From NCBI GenBank assembly GCA_027309085.1, contig DAIDDL010000006.1:1-64000 (forward strand): a DNA stretch of 64,000 bases, in the 5' to 3' direction. A program made the position numbers and the translations under genes. The DNA comes from Sulfobacillus sp. Lineage in GTDB: Bacteria > Bacillota > Sulfobacillia > Sulfobacillales > Sulfobacillaceae. Within the stretch, counting starts at the first letter, position 1. Every line of letters begins with the position of its first letter. The notes under the pieces were generated by a model, which was not told where the DNA came from, did no database searches, and saw nothing but the letters and a program-made list of their open reading frames with translations. This document shows, piece after piece, positions 8,591 to 16,526 of this stretch.

Positions 8591-9607
8591 TCAGTCGCCC
8601 ATCATGCCGGGAGCCACCGGCAGTCCCAAATGCTGGTACGCCTGGCGGGTGAGCACCCGGCCCCGCGGGGTTCTTTGCAGGAACCCCTGCTGGAGCAGGT
8701 ACGGCTCCACCACATCCTCAATCGTGCCCGCCTCTTCCCCCACTGCCGCCGACAGCGTGTCCAGCCCCACGGGGCCCCCTTGGTAGCGCTGAGCTATGGA
8801 GAGCAGCAGACGCCGGTCGATTTTGTCCAGACCCTGGGGATCCACTTCCAGCAGTTCCAGGGCTTCCACGGCCAGCAATTTCGACACCTGCCCGTCACCG
8901 CGGACCTGGGCATAGTCCCGTATCCGCTTCAGCAGCCGGTTGGCAATCCTCGGAGTTCCGCGGCTCCTGCGCGCTATCTCATGGGCTGCCTCGAGATTCA
9001 TGGGAATTCCCAGCACCTTGGCCGAGCGCCCAACAATTTCCGCTAAGTCGGCAGGATCGTAAAAATCCAGATGCAGCAGCACGCCGAAGCGGTCCCGCAG
9101 GGGTGATGCCAGCATACCCGGACGGGTCGTCGCCCCAACCAGGGTGAAGTGGGGCAGGTCCAGACGCACCGAGCGCGCTCCCGGCCCTTTGCCAAGCACC
9201 AGGTCCAGCGCAAAATCCTCCATGGCCGGATACAAAACCTCTTCCACAGGCCGCGACAGACGGTGGATTTCATCGATAAACAGCACTTCACGGTCATCGA
9301 TATTGGTCAGGATTGAGGCCAGGTCACCGGGACGCTCGATGGCTGGCCCTGACGTGTAGCGGATGCCCACGCCCATCTCGTTGGCAATAATATGGGCCAG
9401 CGTCGTTTTGCCCAGGCCCGGCGGCCCATACAGCAGCACATGGTCCAGCGCTTCCTTGCGCCCCAGGCTGGCCTGAATGAAAATGGACAGTCTCTCCTTC
9501 AGATCATCCTGCCCAATATACTCGCGCAGGCGGTCCGGACGCAGTGTCCGCTCAGTGTCTGCCTCAGGCCCTTGATTGCCGGAGACTACCCGGTCTTGCA
9601 TATCCAC
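8591..9607 (-). CDS. ruvB: Holliday junction branch migration ATPase RuvB
   Basis: This 338-residue AAA+ ATPase has Walker [11 protein letters not shown], Walker [10 protein letters not shown], sensor GATTRPGML and the C-terminal winged helix ([17 protein letters not shown]). RuvB forms hexameric rings that pull DNA through RuvA-bound Holliday junctions. It is the third gene of ruvC-ruvA-ruvB. A GTG start (used here) and an ATG two codons later are both possible. Confidence 0.97.
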   Translation of the reverse strand: MDMQDRVVSGNQGPEADTERTLRPDRLREYIGQDDLKERLSIFIQASLGRKEALDHVLLYGPPGLGKTTLAHIIANEMGVGIRYTSGPAIERPGDLASILTNIDDREVLFIDEIHRLSRPVEEVLYPAMEDFALDLVLGKGPGARSVRLDLPHFTLVGATTRPGMLASPLRDRFGVLLHLDFYDPADLAEIVGRSAKVLGIPMNLEAAHEIARRSRGTPRIANRLLKRIRDYAQVRGDGQVSKLLAVEALELLEVDPQGLDKIDRRLLLSIAQRYQGGPVGLDTLSAAVGEEAGTIEDVVEPYLLQQGFLQRTPRGRVLTRQAYQHLGLPVAPGMMGD

Positions 9608-9709
9608 GCCTGCCTTTCTAAACCTCGTTAACTGTGGTGAGACGGAATCGGTTGGAGGGCTGGCCGATGGTTTCGCGCCGGTGCTTCCAGCTCCTTAGAA
9701 TCCCACCCC

Positions 9710-10297
9710 TTACCGGCGGTCAAGAGCTCGCAGGGCGGTCCGGATCCGGGCAGGCAGGTCGCCTGTGCTGCCGGCTTGGCGGGAGGCTGCATCCGCCTCT
9801 TCAATGGAATAGCCCAGAGCCACCAAAGCCTCCCCCACGTCATCCAGCCCCCTTGGTCTGGGGACTTGAGCATCCTTTTGGGAGCGGCGCGGCTTGTTCT
9901 CCCATTTTCCGGAGAGTTCCAGCAAGATGCGCTGCGCGAGTTTGGCCCCCACCCCTGGCGCGTCTTTGATCGGCTGCCACTGGTCTTGGGCAATCGCATC
10001 CTCAAGCCCGCCCACCCCCAGCACACTCAGCACCGACAGCGCCGTGCGGATGCCCATTCCCCCCACCGCAATCAAATCCAGAAAGGCCTCGCGCTCGTCC
10101 CGGTCCAAGAAACCGATCAGGCGCCAGCTGTCCTCCCGCACCGCCAAGTGGGTGTAAAGGTGCACCTCGGCCCGGACATCCGGAAGCTGCGCCAGGCTGC
10201 TCCGGGACATGTCCACCCGAAATCCTATCCCATGCACTTCGACAATGCAGTCGTCTTCCTCTTTATGCACCACGGTGCCGGTCAGTTCGCTAATCAC
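9710..10297 (-). CDS. ruvA: Holliday junction DNA helicase subunit RuvA
   Basis: RuvA binds the four-way junction as a tetramer and recruits RuvB. I moved the start to the GTG that gives (M)ISELTGTVV, the family N-terminus, because a perfect AGGAGG lies six bases upstream; the track start adds 23 unrelated residues. The product is 195 residues. The OB-fold domain, two helix-hairpin-helix motifs (DLIAVGGMGIRTAL, KDAPGVGAKLAQRIL) and the C-terminal RuvB-binding domain are visible. The start overlaps the end of ruvC by eight bases. Confidence 0.95.
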   Translation of the reverse strand: MISELTGTVVHKEEDDCIVEVHGIGFRVDMSRSSLAQLPDVRAEVHLYTHLAVREDSWRLIGFLDRDEREAFLDLIAVGGMGIRTALSVLSVLGVGGLEDAIAQDQWQPIKDAPGVGAKLAQRILLELSGKWENKPRRSQKDAQVPRPRGLDDVGEALVALGYSIEEADAASRQAGSTGDLPARIRTALRALDRR

Positions 10298-10775
10298 GGA
10301 CAGCCTCCTGATACTTGACCCATTCCAGGCCGGTAATGGCAATCGCCAGGGCGTCGGCCACATCATCGGGCTGGGGCACGGCGTCCAGGTGCAAAAGCCG
10401 CGTGACCATCATCTGCACCTGCTTCTTGTCCGCGCGCCCGTAGCCTGCCACCGTCTGCTTAACCTCGGCCGGGGACATTTCCACCAGCGGGATGCCGCTT
10501 TGGCTGAGCGCGAGCAGCACCACACCCCGGGCCTGCCCCACGGCTAGCGCCGTCTTGGAGTTCTGGCCAAAAAATAGTTTCTCCACGGCTCCATATTCGG
10601 GCTGATAGCGGTCAATAATCTCGATGAGCCCTGTATAGATCATCTTGAGCCGCAGCTCCGCTGGCAGATTGGCCTGGGTGACCACCGCCCCATAATCTTG
10701 CGCAGACGGTTCATGACGCACTTTGTCGACGATGCCCCACCCGCAGATGGCTGTACCCGGATCAATTCCTAACAT
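10290..10775 (-). CDS. ruvC: Crossover junction endonuclease RuvC
   Basis: RuvC resolves Holliday junctions. The first catalytic Asp is in MLGIDPGTAICGWGIV, Glu in YGAVEKLFF and the final acidic pair in DDVADALAIAI. The track ORF begins 86 residues too early in Arg/Pro-rich sequence that does not resemble RuvC. I chose the ATG after GGTGAGA; a tandem GTG six to nine bases upstream is also possible. The roughly 260 bases between this start and yebC show no convincing gene. Confidence 0.93.
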   Translation of the reverse strand: MLGIDPGTAICGWGIVDKVRHEPSAQDYGAVVTQANLPAELRLKMIYTGLIEIIDRYQPEYGAVEKLFFGQNSKTALAVGQARGVVLLALSQSGIPLVEMSPAEVKQTVAGYGRADKKQVQMMVTRLLHLDAVPQPDDVADALAIAITGLEWVKYQEAVRD

Positions 10776-11044
10776 TCTCACCACGCTGCCCGGTTCAAGG
10801 GTCTGTCCCCTCTCTTTGCTCGTTGAGGCCGGCGCTTTCCAAAGCGCCCTGCCATATACCCCAGGTAAATACCACGCGGACGTCAGGATCTCCTCTTTTT
10901 GGGGAGCCTGGCTGCTTGCGGGTGCGCACCCCTTGCCGGTCAAAAAAATCAGTCCGGCCGCTTGCGGCTCAGGCCTTGGGCGGCGGGGCGAATCCACCAC
11001 TCGCGCCCGCGTCCGCACTTTGGCGCGCCGCAAGACCCGAGGGC

Positions 11045-11794
11045 CTAGGCCTCGTCCACCTCAAAGTTTTCCGGAAACTCTGCGTTGAAAAACACTTTTT
11101 CCACGTCATCATGGTCTTCCAGAAGGTCAATCAGCTCTACCAGCACATGCGCGTCAGCTGCCGTCACTTCCGTCGTCGTTTTCGGCAGGTGCACCAGTTC
11201 CACATCTTCTACCTTGATTCCCTGTTTTTCAAAGGATTCCCGCACTTGATCCAGCACCTCGGGCCCCGTCAGCACCACAAACTCTCCGTCATCCTCCTGG
11301 CGCAGGTCATCCGCGCCTGCCTCAATCGCCACATCGAGCAGTTCTTCTTCAGACTTGTCTGTCTCGGTGATCGTCAGGCGGCCTTTGGGTTCAAACATCC
11401 AGGCGACGCATCCAGACTCGCCCAGCGCCCCGCCGTGGCGGGAGAAAATGTGCCGGACTTCGCCTGCCGTGCGGTTCCGGTTATCCGTCAGAATCTGCAG
11501 GTAAACCGCCACGCCTCCGGGCCCGTAACCCTCATACACCGTTTCCTCATAGTGAACCCCTTCCTCCTGGCCTGTAGCCCGGCGGACAGCCCTGTCAATA
11601 TTGGACTGGGGCAGATTGCTGTCCTTGGCCTTCTGAATGGCCAGGCGCAGGCGGAAATTGGTATCGGGATTGCCCCCGCCCCGCTTGGCAGCCGCCATGA
11701 TCTCTTTCGTCAGCCTGGAGAAAACGGTCCCCTTGACCGCATCCACCTTGGCCTTCTTGCGTTTGATGTTGGCCCACTTCGAATGTCCCGACAT
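11045..11794 (-). CDS. YebC/PmpR-family protein
   Basis: The protein starts MSGHSKWANIKRKKAKVD, the invariant N-terminus of this family, eight codons inside the track ORF and after a good AAGGAGGG. It has 249 residues. Family members act as transcription regulators (PmpR) or, as shown for several YebC-type proteins, help ribosomes through proline-rich stretches. Position just upstream of ruvCAB is conserved across many bacteria. Sequence alone does not separate the two roles. Confidence 0.93.
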   Translation of the reverse strand: MSGHSKWANIKRKKAKVDAVKGTVFSRLTKEIMAAAKRGGGNPDTNFRLRLAIQKAKDSNLPQSNIDRAVRRATGQEEGVHYEETVYEGYGPGGVAVYLQILTDNRNRTAGEVRHIFSRHGGALGESGCVAWMFEPKGRLTITETDKSEEELLDVAIEAGADDLRQEDDGEFVVLTGPEVLDQVRESFEKQGIKVEDVELVHLPKTTTEVTAADAHVLVELIDLLEDHDDVEKVFFNAEFPENFEVDEA

Positions 11795-11830
11795 AAGAAC
11801 CCTCCTTAAACGATTCAAAAAACCCGCGCG

Positions 11831-13537
11831 TCAGTCAAAGTGGCGAGTAATCGGCATGCGCCGGTCGCGCCCAAAGGCCCGCGGTGTCACCTTGATGCCT
11901 ACGGGAGCCTGGCGCCGTTTGTATTCGTTGCGGTTGACCAGTCTGACGGCCAGTTCCACAAAATTCCGGTCCAGGTGTTTCGCAATAAGTGCATCCGGCG
12001 GCAAATCATCTTCAATGTACCCTTCCAATATCTGATCCAATATATCATATGGCGGCAGACTGTCCTCGTCCTTTTGGTCTGGCCGCAATTCCGCGCTGGG
12101 CGGCTTGGTCAGCACATTGGCGGGAATTCTCTCGGCGTCTCGGTTCACCCAGCGCGACAAGCGGAACACCTGCGTCTTCAGCACGTCTTTCAGCACCGCG
12201 AATCCCCCGGCCATATCGCCATACAGTGTGCTGTATCCCGTAGCCATTTCGCTCTTGTTGCCGGTCGTCAACACCAGCCACCCAAATTTGTTAGACATGG
12301 CCATCAGCAGTGTCCCCCGGATGCGCGCCTGCAGATTTTCCTCGGTGAGGTCGAGAGGCCGGTCCTTGAACACGGTGCGCAGCTCCTCTAAGAAGGAGTC
12401 CATCATGGGCCGGATAGGCAGTTCCTCAGTGGAGATGCCCAGGTTCCGCGCGAGCCCCAACGCGTCCACGCGGCTCTCGTTGGAAGTGATGGAAGACGGC
12501 ATCAAGACACCGTGCACCCGGTCTGGACCCAGAGCGTCCACGGCTATGGCCGCAGTCAGCGCCGAGTCAATCCCCCCGGACAGCCCTATCACCACGTCCC
12601 GGAACCGGTTCTTGCCGACATAGTCCGCCACACCCAGCACCAGAGCCCGGTAGAGCTCCTCATCGTCTCCCAGCGCCGGGGTGAGGCCCGGCGCGTAGAC
12701 AGGAGCCCCTTCGCGGCCTAAAGGCGCGGTAGGGACTACCCCCAAATCTTCGCCCGCCGGCCCCAGCCGCCAGCGCGGGTCGATAAATCGGCGGTGCTGG
12801 CTCGGCGCATTTTGCAGGGTGACGGTCAAAACCTCCTCGCGGAATGCGGCAGCGCGGGCCAGCACCTGGCCGTCTGGGCCAAATACCGCACTCTGCCCGT
12901 CGAACACCAGTTCATCTTGCGCACCGACCAGATTCGTCCACAGAAGATATGACGCGACATCATCCGCGCGGGTAGCCAGCATCCGCTCCCGGGCCGCGCG
13001 CTTGCCCCGTGAATAGGGCGAGGCGCTGATATTGATCAGCAAATTGGCGCCGTGGCGGGCTTGGTCAAGATATGGCCCGTCAGGGTACCAGAGGTCCTCG
13101 CAGATGGAGACCCCCAGGGACCAGCTTCCGGCCTGGACAATCTCGGTGGTGCGGCCCGGAGTAAAATACCGGGCCTCATCAAACACCCCGTAATTGGGCA
13201 GGTACTGCTTTGGCACCCGGGTCACAAAGCTGCCGTCCGAGGCTACCACGGCGGCGTTGAACAGCCCCCCATCGGCATAGGCGTATCCGAAAATCGCCAT
13301 CAGCCCCTGGGACTGTTCAATCATATTGTCACAGGCTCTCTGCAGATCCGCCAGAAAGTCGGCCCGGAACAGCAAGTCCTCCGGCGGGTAGCCCGCCAGG
13401 GCCAGCTCCGGGAACACGATCACATCGATCTGATCCTGGCGGGCCCGGTCCATAGCCCCCAGCATAGACTGCAGATTGCCCTCAACGTCTCCCACCACAC
13501 TGTTCATTTGAACAAGGCGGACATTAAGCTGAGTCAT
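11831..13537 (-). CDS. nadE: Glutamine-dependent NAD+ synthetase
   Basis: This 568-residue protein joins two domains. The N-terminal nitrilase-type glutaminase (1-270) has the Glu-Lys-Cys triad in VFPELALAGYPPEDLL, RVPKQYLPNYGVFDEARYF and GVSICEDLWYPDGPY. The C-terminal synthetase (about 300-568) has the ATP-pyrophosphatase P-loop IGLSGGIDSAL. It makes NAD from deamido-NAD, ATP and glutamine-derived ammonia. AGGAGG-type GGAGGG precedes the ATG. Its start overlaps the end of the short E1-like partner by 14 bases. Confidence 0.96.
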   Translation of the reverse strand: MTQLNVRLVQMNSVVGDVEGNLQSMLGAMDRARQDQIDVIVFPELALAGYPPEDLLFRADFLADLQRACDNMIEQSQGLMAIFGYAYADGGLFNAAVVASDGSFVTRVPKQYLPNYGVFDEARYFTPGRTTEIVQAGSWSLGVSICEDLWYPDGPYLDQARHGANLLINISASPYSRGKRAARERMLATRADDVASYLLWTNLVGAQDELVFDGQSAVFGPDGQVLARAAAFREEVLTVTLQNAPSQHRRFIDPRWRLGPAGEDLGVVPTAPLGREGAPVYAPGLTPALGDDEELYRALVLGVADYVGKNRFRDVVIGLSGGIDSALTAAIAVDALGPDRVHGVLMPSSITSNESRVDALGLARNLGISTEELPIRPMMDSFLEELRTVFKDRPLDLTEENLQARIRGTLLMAMSNKFGWLVLTTGNKSEMATGYSTLYGDMAGGFAVLKDVLKTQVFRLSRWVNRDAERIPANVLTKPPSAELRPDQKDEDSLPPYDILDQILEGYIEDDLPPDALIAKHLDRNFVELAVRLVNRNEYKRRQAPVGIKVTPRAFGRDRRMPITRHFD

Positions 13538-13874
13538 GCGATCCCTCCATTGACGCTAAAGTGAGCAAGAAGCCTGTTAAGGCCAAGCCGATATTGACCG
13601 TGGCGCGGCCCACATCCGGGCCCGTGGCGATAACCAGGTCGGGCAGCGGCCCGCTCAAGAGGCGGATGCGCACATCGCCCGTCTGCTCCTGGTCTCCGGA
13701 CTGGGCCGTTGCAATGCCCGCCGCGGCCAGGTAGCGCGCGGCGAGAAGGCGCCACGACAGGGGCCCTGAAATCAGCACCCGGTGGGACACCAAGCGAACC
13801 TGACCGTCGTATCCAATGTCGTCGACTAAAATTTGACGGGAAAACTTTTCGAGCGTGCGGTTGTCAAGATCCAT
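13524..13874 (-). CDS. Short ThiF/MoeB N-terminal-like protein (degenerate E1 module)
   Basis: The 116-residue protein begins LEKFSRQILVDDIGYDGQVRL, which matches the Arg-finger segment (RYSRQ...G..GQ..L) that opens MoeB/ThiF/E1 proteins. The nucleotide-binding glycines are gone: RVLISGPLSWRLLAARYL replaces RVLVVGAGGLG. There is no catalytic Cys. It overlaps the upstream adenylyltransferase gene by 11 bases and nadE by 14. The upstream gene lacks exactly this Arg-finger segment, so the two may form a split E1-like enzyme. Function is otherwise unknown. Confidence 0.7.
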   Translation of the reverse strand: MDLDNRTLEKFSRQILVDDIGYDGQVRLVSHRVLISGPLSWRLLAARYLAAAGIATAQSGDQEQTGDVRIRLLSGPLPDLVIATGPDVGRATVNIGLALTGFLLTLASMEGSHDSA

Positions 13875-14499
13875 GCGCGCACCTCACCGCCTTCATGCCG
13901 ATTTTCCGCACCGTCTGCCTGGCCCCGTCCACCAAAAACAGTCCCTGCGGCCACCGGGCAGGGTCCCCCATATTCTCGCGGTACTCCTGCCACAGCAGCA
14001 GCGACTGCCCCGCCACGGCCAGAGTCAGCGGCCCCAGCACCCCTGCCTCAAAACAGCGCGGACCTTGCTGCAAAGACCCAAACAAGCAGTACAGGCATTG
14101 GGTTTCAGGGGACAAAAACGCCGCCATGCCCTCTGTGCGCAGGGCGGACGCAAAAATCCAGGGCCTTCCGGATATGAAAGACCAACGCTGGATGGTCCGG
14201 CGCGCTTCCCAATTGTCCGACGCGTCAAACACGGCGTCCGCATTCCCCAAAAGGGCGGCGCTGTTGCGGGGGGTGAGGCGGTGGGCATAGGCGGTGATGC
14301 GCTCCGGGCTGTAGTCTTGCAGGCGGTCTGCCTTGTACCGGCCGACGTCTTGTTCCTCGAACCAGGGCTGCCGGGGCAGATTGGACAGGTCAATAATATC
14401 GGGATCCATTACCCGCAGTTCAGAGATGGCAGGATCTTCGAGCAATTGCATAATTAGAGGCGACCCAATCGCCCCGCAGCCGACTACCGCCACTTTCAC
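13864..14499 (-). CDS. ThiF/MoeB-family adenylyltransferase lacking the N-terminal arginine segment
   Basis: The protein begins directly at the Rossmann motif (MKVAVVGCGAIGSPL), followed by VMDPDIIDLSNLPRQ and the VFDASDNWEARRTI segment of the E1 superfamily. CLYCLFG and RCFEAGVLGPL match the region before the catalytic loop, and it ends near a Cys. These enzymes adenylate the C-terminal glycine of ThiS- or MoaD-like carriers. At 211 residues it lacks the first 25-30 residues of MoeB/ThiF, which occur in the next gene. No carrier protein is encoded nearby. Confidence 0.8.
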   Translation of the reverse strand: MKVAVVGCGAIGSPLIMQLLEDPAISELRVMDPDIIDLSNLPRQPWFEEQDVGRYKADRLQDYSPERITAYAHRLTPRNSAALLGNADAVFDASDNWEARRTIQRWSFISGRPWIFASALRTEGMAAFLSPETQCLYCLFGSLQQGPRCFEAGVLGPLTLAVAGQSLLLWQEYRENMGDPARWPQGLFLVDGARQTVRKIGMKAVRCAHGS

Positions 14500-14534
14500 C
14501 GGTGTGCGCCCCCCTTTCCCGCCTGGCCGTCATC

Positions 14535-15263
14535 TCATGGGCCCATAAGGGCCCGGAGATCCCCTTTGGCTGGCGCCGTCCATAAATCAATCGTATTCTC
14601 AATGTAGCGGGATGTGCGGACAAATGTTTCGTCCGACGATTTCCACACGGGCAGGGGCAGCAAGGCGGGAAACCCGACGATGAAGGCGGACAGGCCCGGC
14701 ACCACATCCAGCCCGTCACTCCAGGCTTGGCGCGCTTCCGTCAGGCGTCCCTGCAAGAAGTAAGACAGCCCCAAACTGTAAAAAGCTTCCGGGTAGCGGG
14801 CAAGACTCTCCTGGAAAAATTCGGCGGCATCTTTAGGCCGGCCTGTCCGCAGCCCGAGCAGACCCAGCAGGTAATACCCGTCCCCGCCCAGTGCTTTGGC
14901 ATCCCATGCCACCAGTTCCTCCAGGGGCTCTTGCGCCTCGTCCCAGCGTTCCTGCCTGAACAGGGTCACCCCTAAATGGTAAAGCGCCCGCAGATATGGG
15001 CGGATGCTCGCATCATCCCAGCTGGTGTGCCGCTTATTCCGGGGCAGGTCCTGCTCCGCCTGGGCGAGGGCCATCTGAAACAGTTCCTGGGCCTGTTCGA
15101 GCTCACCCCAGGACAGATAGACCTGACCCAGCCCATTCAGTGAATCGGCACGGTAAGGGTCCAGTTCCAGAGCCCGCCGAAAGTGAATCTCCGCGTTCTC
15201 CAGTTCCCCATGCTCCATGTCCTTCCATCCCAGCCGCTCCTCTTCTCTGGCTGCCATGCGCAT
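14535..15263 (-). CDS. Tetratricopeptide repeat protein
   Basis: The 242-residue protein has at least four TPR units, for example AEIHFRRALELDPYRADSLN and the following GQVYLSWGELEQAQELF. TPRs are protein-interaction scaffolds. No signal peptide is evident. It lies seven bases after tyrS and 35 bases before the ThiF-like gene, so it belongs to the tyrS-TPR-thiF-nadE transcription unit. Its partner is not apparent. Confidence 0.8.
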   Translation of the reverse strand: MRMAAREEERLGWKDMEHGELENAEIHFRRALELDPYRADSLNGLGQVYLSWGELEQAQELFQMALAQAEQDLPRNKRHTSWDDASIRPYLRALYHLGVTLFRQERWDEAQEPLEELVAWDAKALGGDGYYLLGLLGLRTGRPKDAAEFFQESLARYPEAFYSLGLSYFLQGRLTEARQAWSDGLDVVPGLSAFIVGFPALLPLPVWKSSDETFVRTSRYIENTIDLWTAPAKGDLRALMGP

Positions 15264-15269
15264 CGCTCC

Positions 15270-16463
15270 TTAAACTGTCAGCCGGTAGTAGCGGCGCCTG
15301 CCGATACGTAGCCACGAACCGGCCCGCACCTCCACCGTATCAGTGACAGCCACTCGTATCCCATCGATAAAGACCGCACCCTGCTGCAAAAGCCGGCGCG
15401 CCTCCTGCTTGCTCGGAACATCCGGCATCCATGCTACGCACTCGATAGCCGAAGTTTTCCACGGATCCTGCAAAATGGCCACCAGGGGCATGTCGTCTGG
15501 CACCTGGTGCTCACGGAATCTCCGGTTGAAACTGGCCTGCGCGTCGTTGGCTGGCGCGTCCCCCCAAAACCTCGCAACCAGCCGCAGGGCCAGGTCCGCT
15601 TTGACATCCCGCGGGTTTTGTGTTTGCACCCGCTCATCCCATGCCCCCCGGTCTTCCCCTAACAGCAGCATGGCCCACCGGCTGATCAGGGTGTCCGGGA
15701 TGGACATAATCTTGCCGTACATCTCTTCCGGCGCCTCACTGATCCCCACGTAATTGCCCAGGCTCTTGCCCATGCGCCGCACCCCGTCGGTCCCCTCAAG
15801 GATCGGCAGGAAAACGCCCACTTCCGGCTCGAGGCCGTAGGCTTCCTGGATTTGCCGCGCCGTCATGATATTGAAGCGCTGATCGGTGCCTCCGAGCTCC
15901 ACGTCGGCTTCTAACGCCACCGAATCGTACCCCTGCATCAGCGGGTAGAGCAGCTCATGAAAATGAATGGGAACATGTTCGGTAAACCGGTGGTGAAAGT
16001 CATCGCGCTCGAGAAGTCGGGCCACCGTAATCTGCCCCATGAGCTGAATCGTGTCAGCCAGCTGCATCGGTTCCAGCCACTCGCTGTTGTACCGCAGAAT
16101 CAAGCGGTCCGCATCCAGAATTTTGCGGGCCTGGTCAATATATGTCGCGGCGAAGGCTTTTACCTCGTCAGCCCCGAGCTGCTTGCGGGTGGCCGCCCGG
16201 TCGGTGGGGTCGCCTATCCGCCCGGTCATATCGCCAATCAAAAATACCACCCGGTGACCCAGTTCCTGGAATTGGCGGAGTTTTTCGATCACCACGGTAT
16301 GGCCCAGGTGAATGTCCGGGGCGGTGGGGTCCACGCCCAACTTTACCGTCAGGGGACGCCCTTCCCGCGCGGATCTTTCCAGCTTGTCTTTCAGCAGCGC
16401 CGGGCTCACGACATCATCTGTCCCGCTCATCAGCCATTCCAGCTGTTTGTGAATGTCCAGCAA
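15270..16463 (-). CDS. tyrS: Tyrosyl-tRNA synthetase
   Basis: A class I synthetase of 397 residues. The HIGH-like motif is PDIHLGHTVV and the KMSKS-like motif is RRMGKSLGN. A C-terminal S4 RNA-binding domain follows (SKQEARRLLQQGAVFIDGIR). The start is TTG after a GGGGAGG. It charges tRNA-Tyr. I see no T-box in the short gap to mutS2. Confidence 0.95.
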   Translation of the reverse strand: MLDIHKQLEWLMSGTDDVVSPALLKDKLERSAREGRPLTVKLGVDPTAPDIHLGHTVVIEKLRQFQELGHRVVFLIGDMTGRIGDPTDRAATRKQLGADEVKAFAATYIDQARKILDADRLILRYNSEWLEPMQLADTIQLMGQITVARLLERDDFHHRFTEHVPIHFHELLYPLMQGYDSVALEADVELGGTDQRFNIMTARQIQEAYGLEPEVGVFLPILEGTDGVRRMGKSLGNYVGISEAPEEMYGKIMSIPDTLISRWAMLLLGEDRGAWDERVQTQNPRDVKADLALRLVARFWGDAPANDAQASFNRRFREHQVPDDMPLVAILQDPWKTSAIECVAWMPDVPSKQEARRLLQQGAVFIDGIRVAVTDTVEVRAGSWLRIGRRRYYRLTV

Positions 16464-16526
16464 CCCTAGTCCTCCCCATTATTCTGCCGAGAGTATATCA
16501 TATTCGCAAATCGGTGCGAAAGCCGC

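Noticed and set aside
10785-11033. N-terminal extension of ruvC in the ORF track
   Set aside because: The 83-86 added residues are Arg/Pro-rich, unlike any RuvC, and a family-consistent start lies at the end of the stretch.
10823-11809. 328-aa plus-strand ORF
   Set aside because: Antisense to yebC; yebC has the invariant family N-terminus and a good ribosome site.
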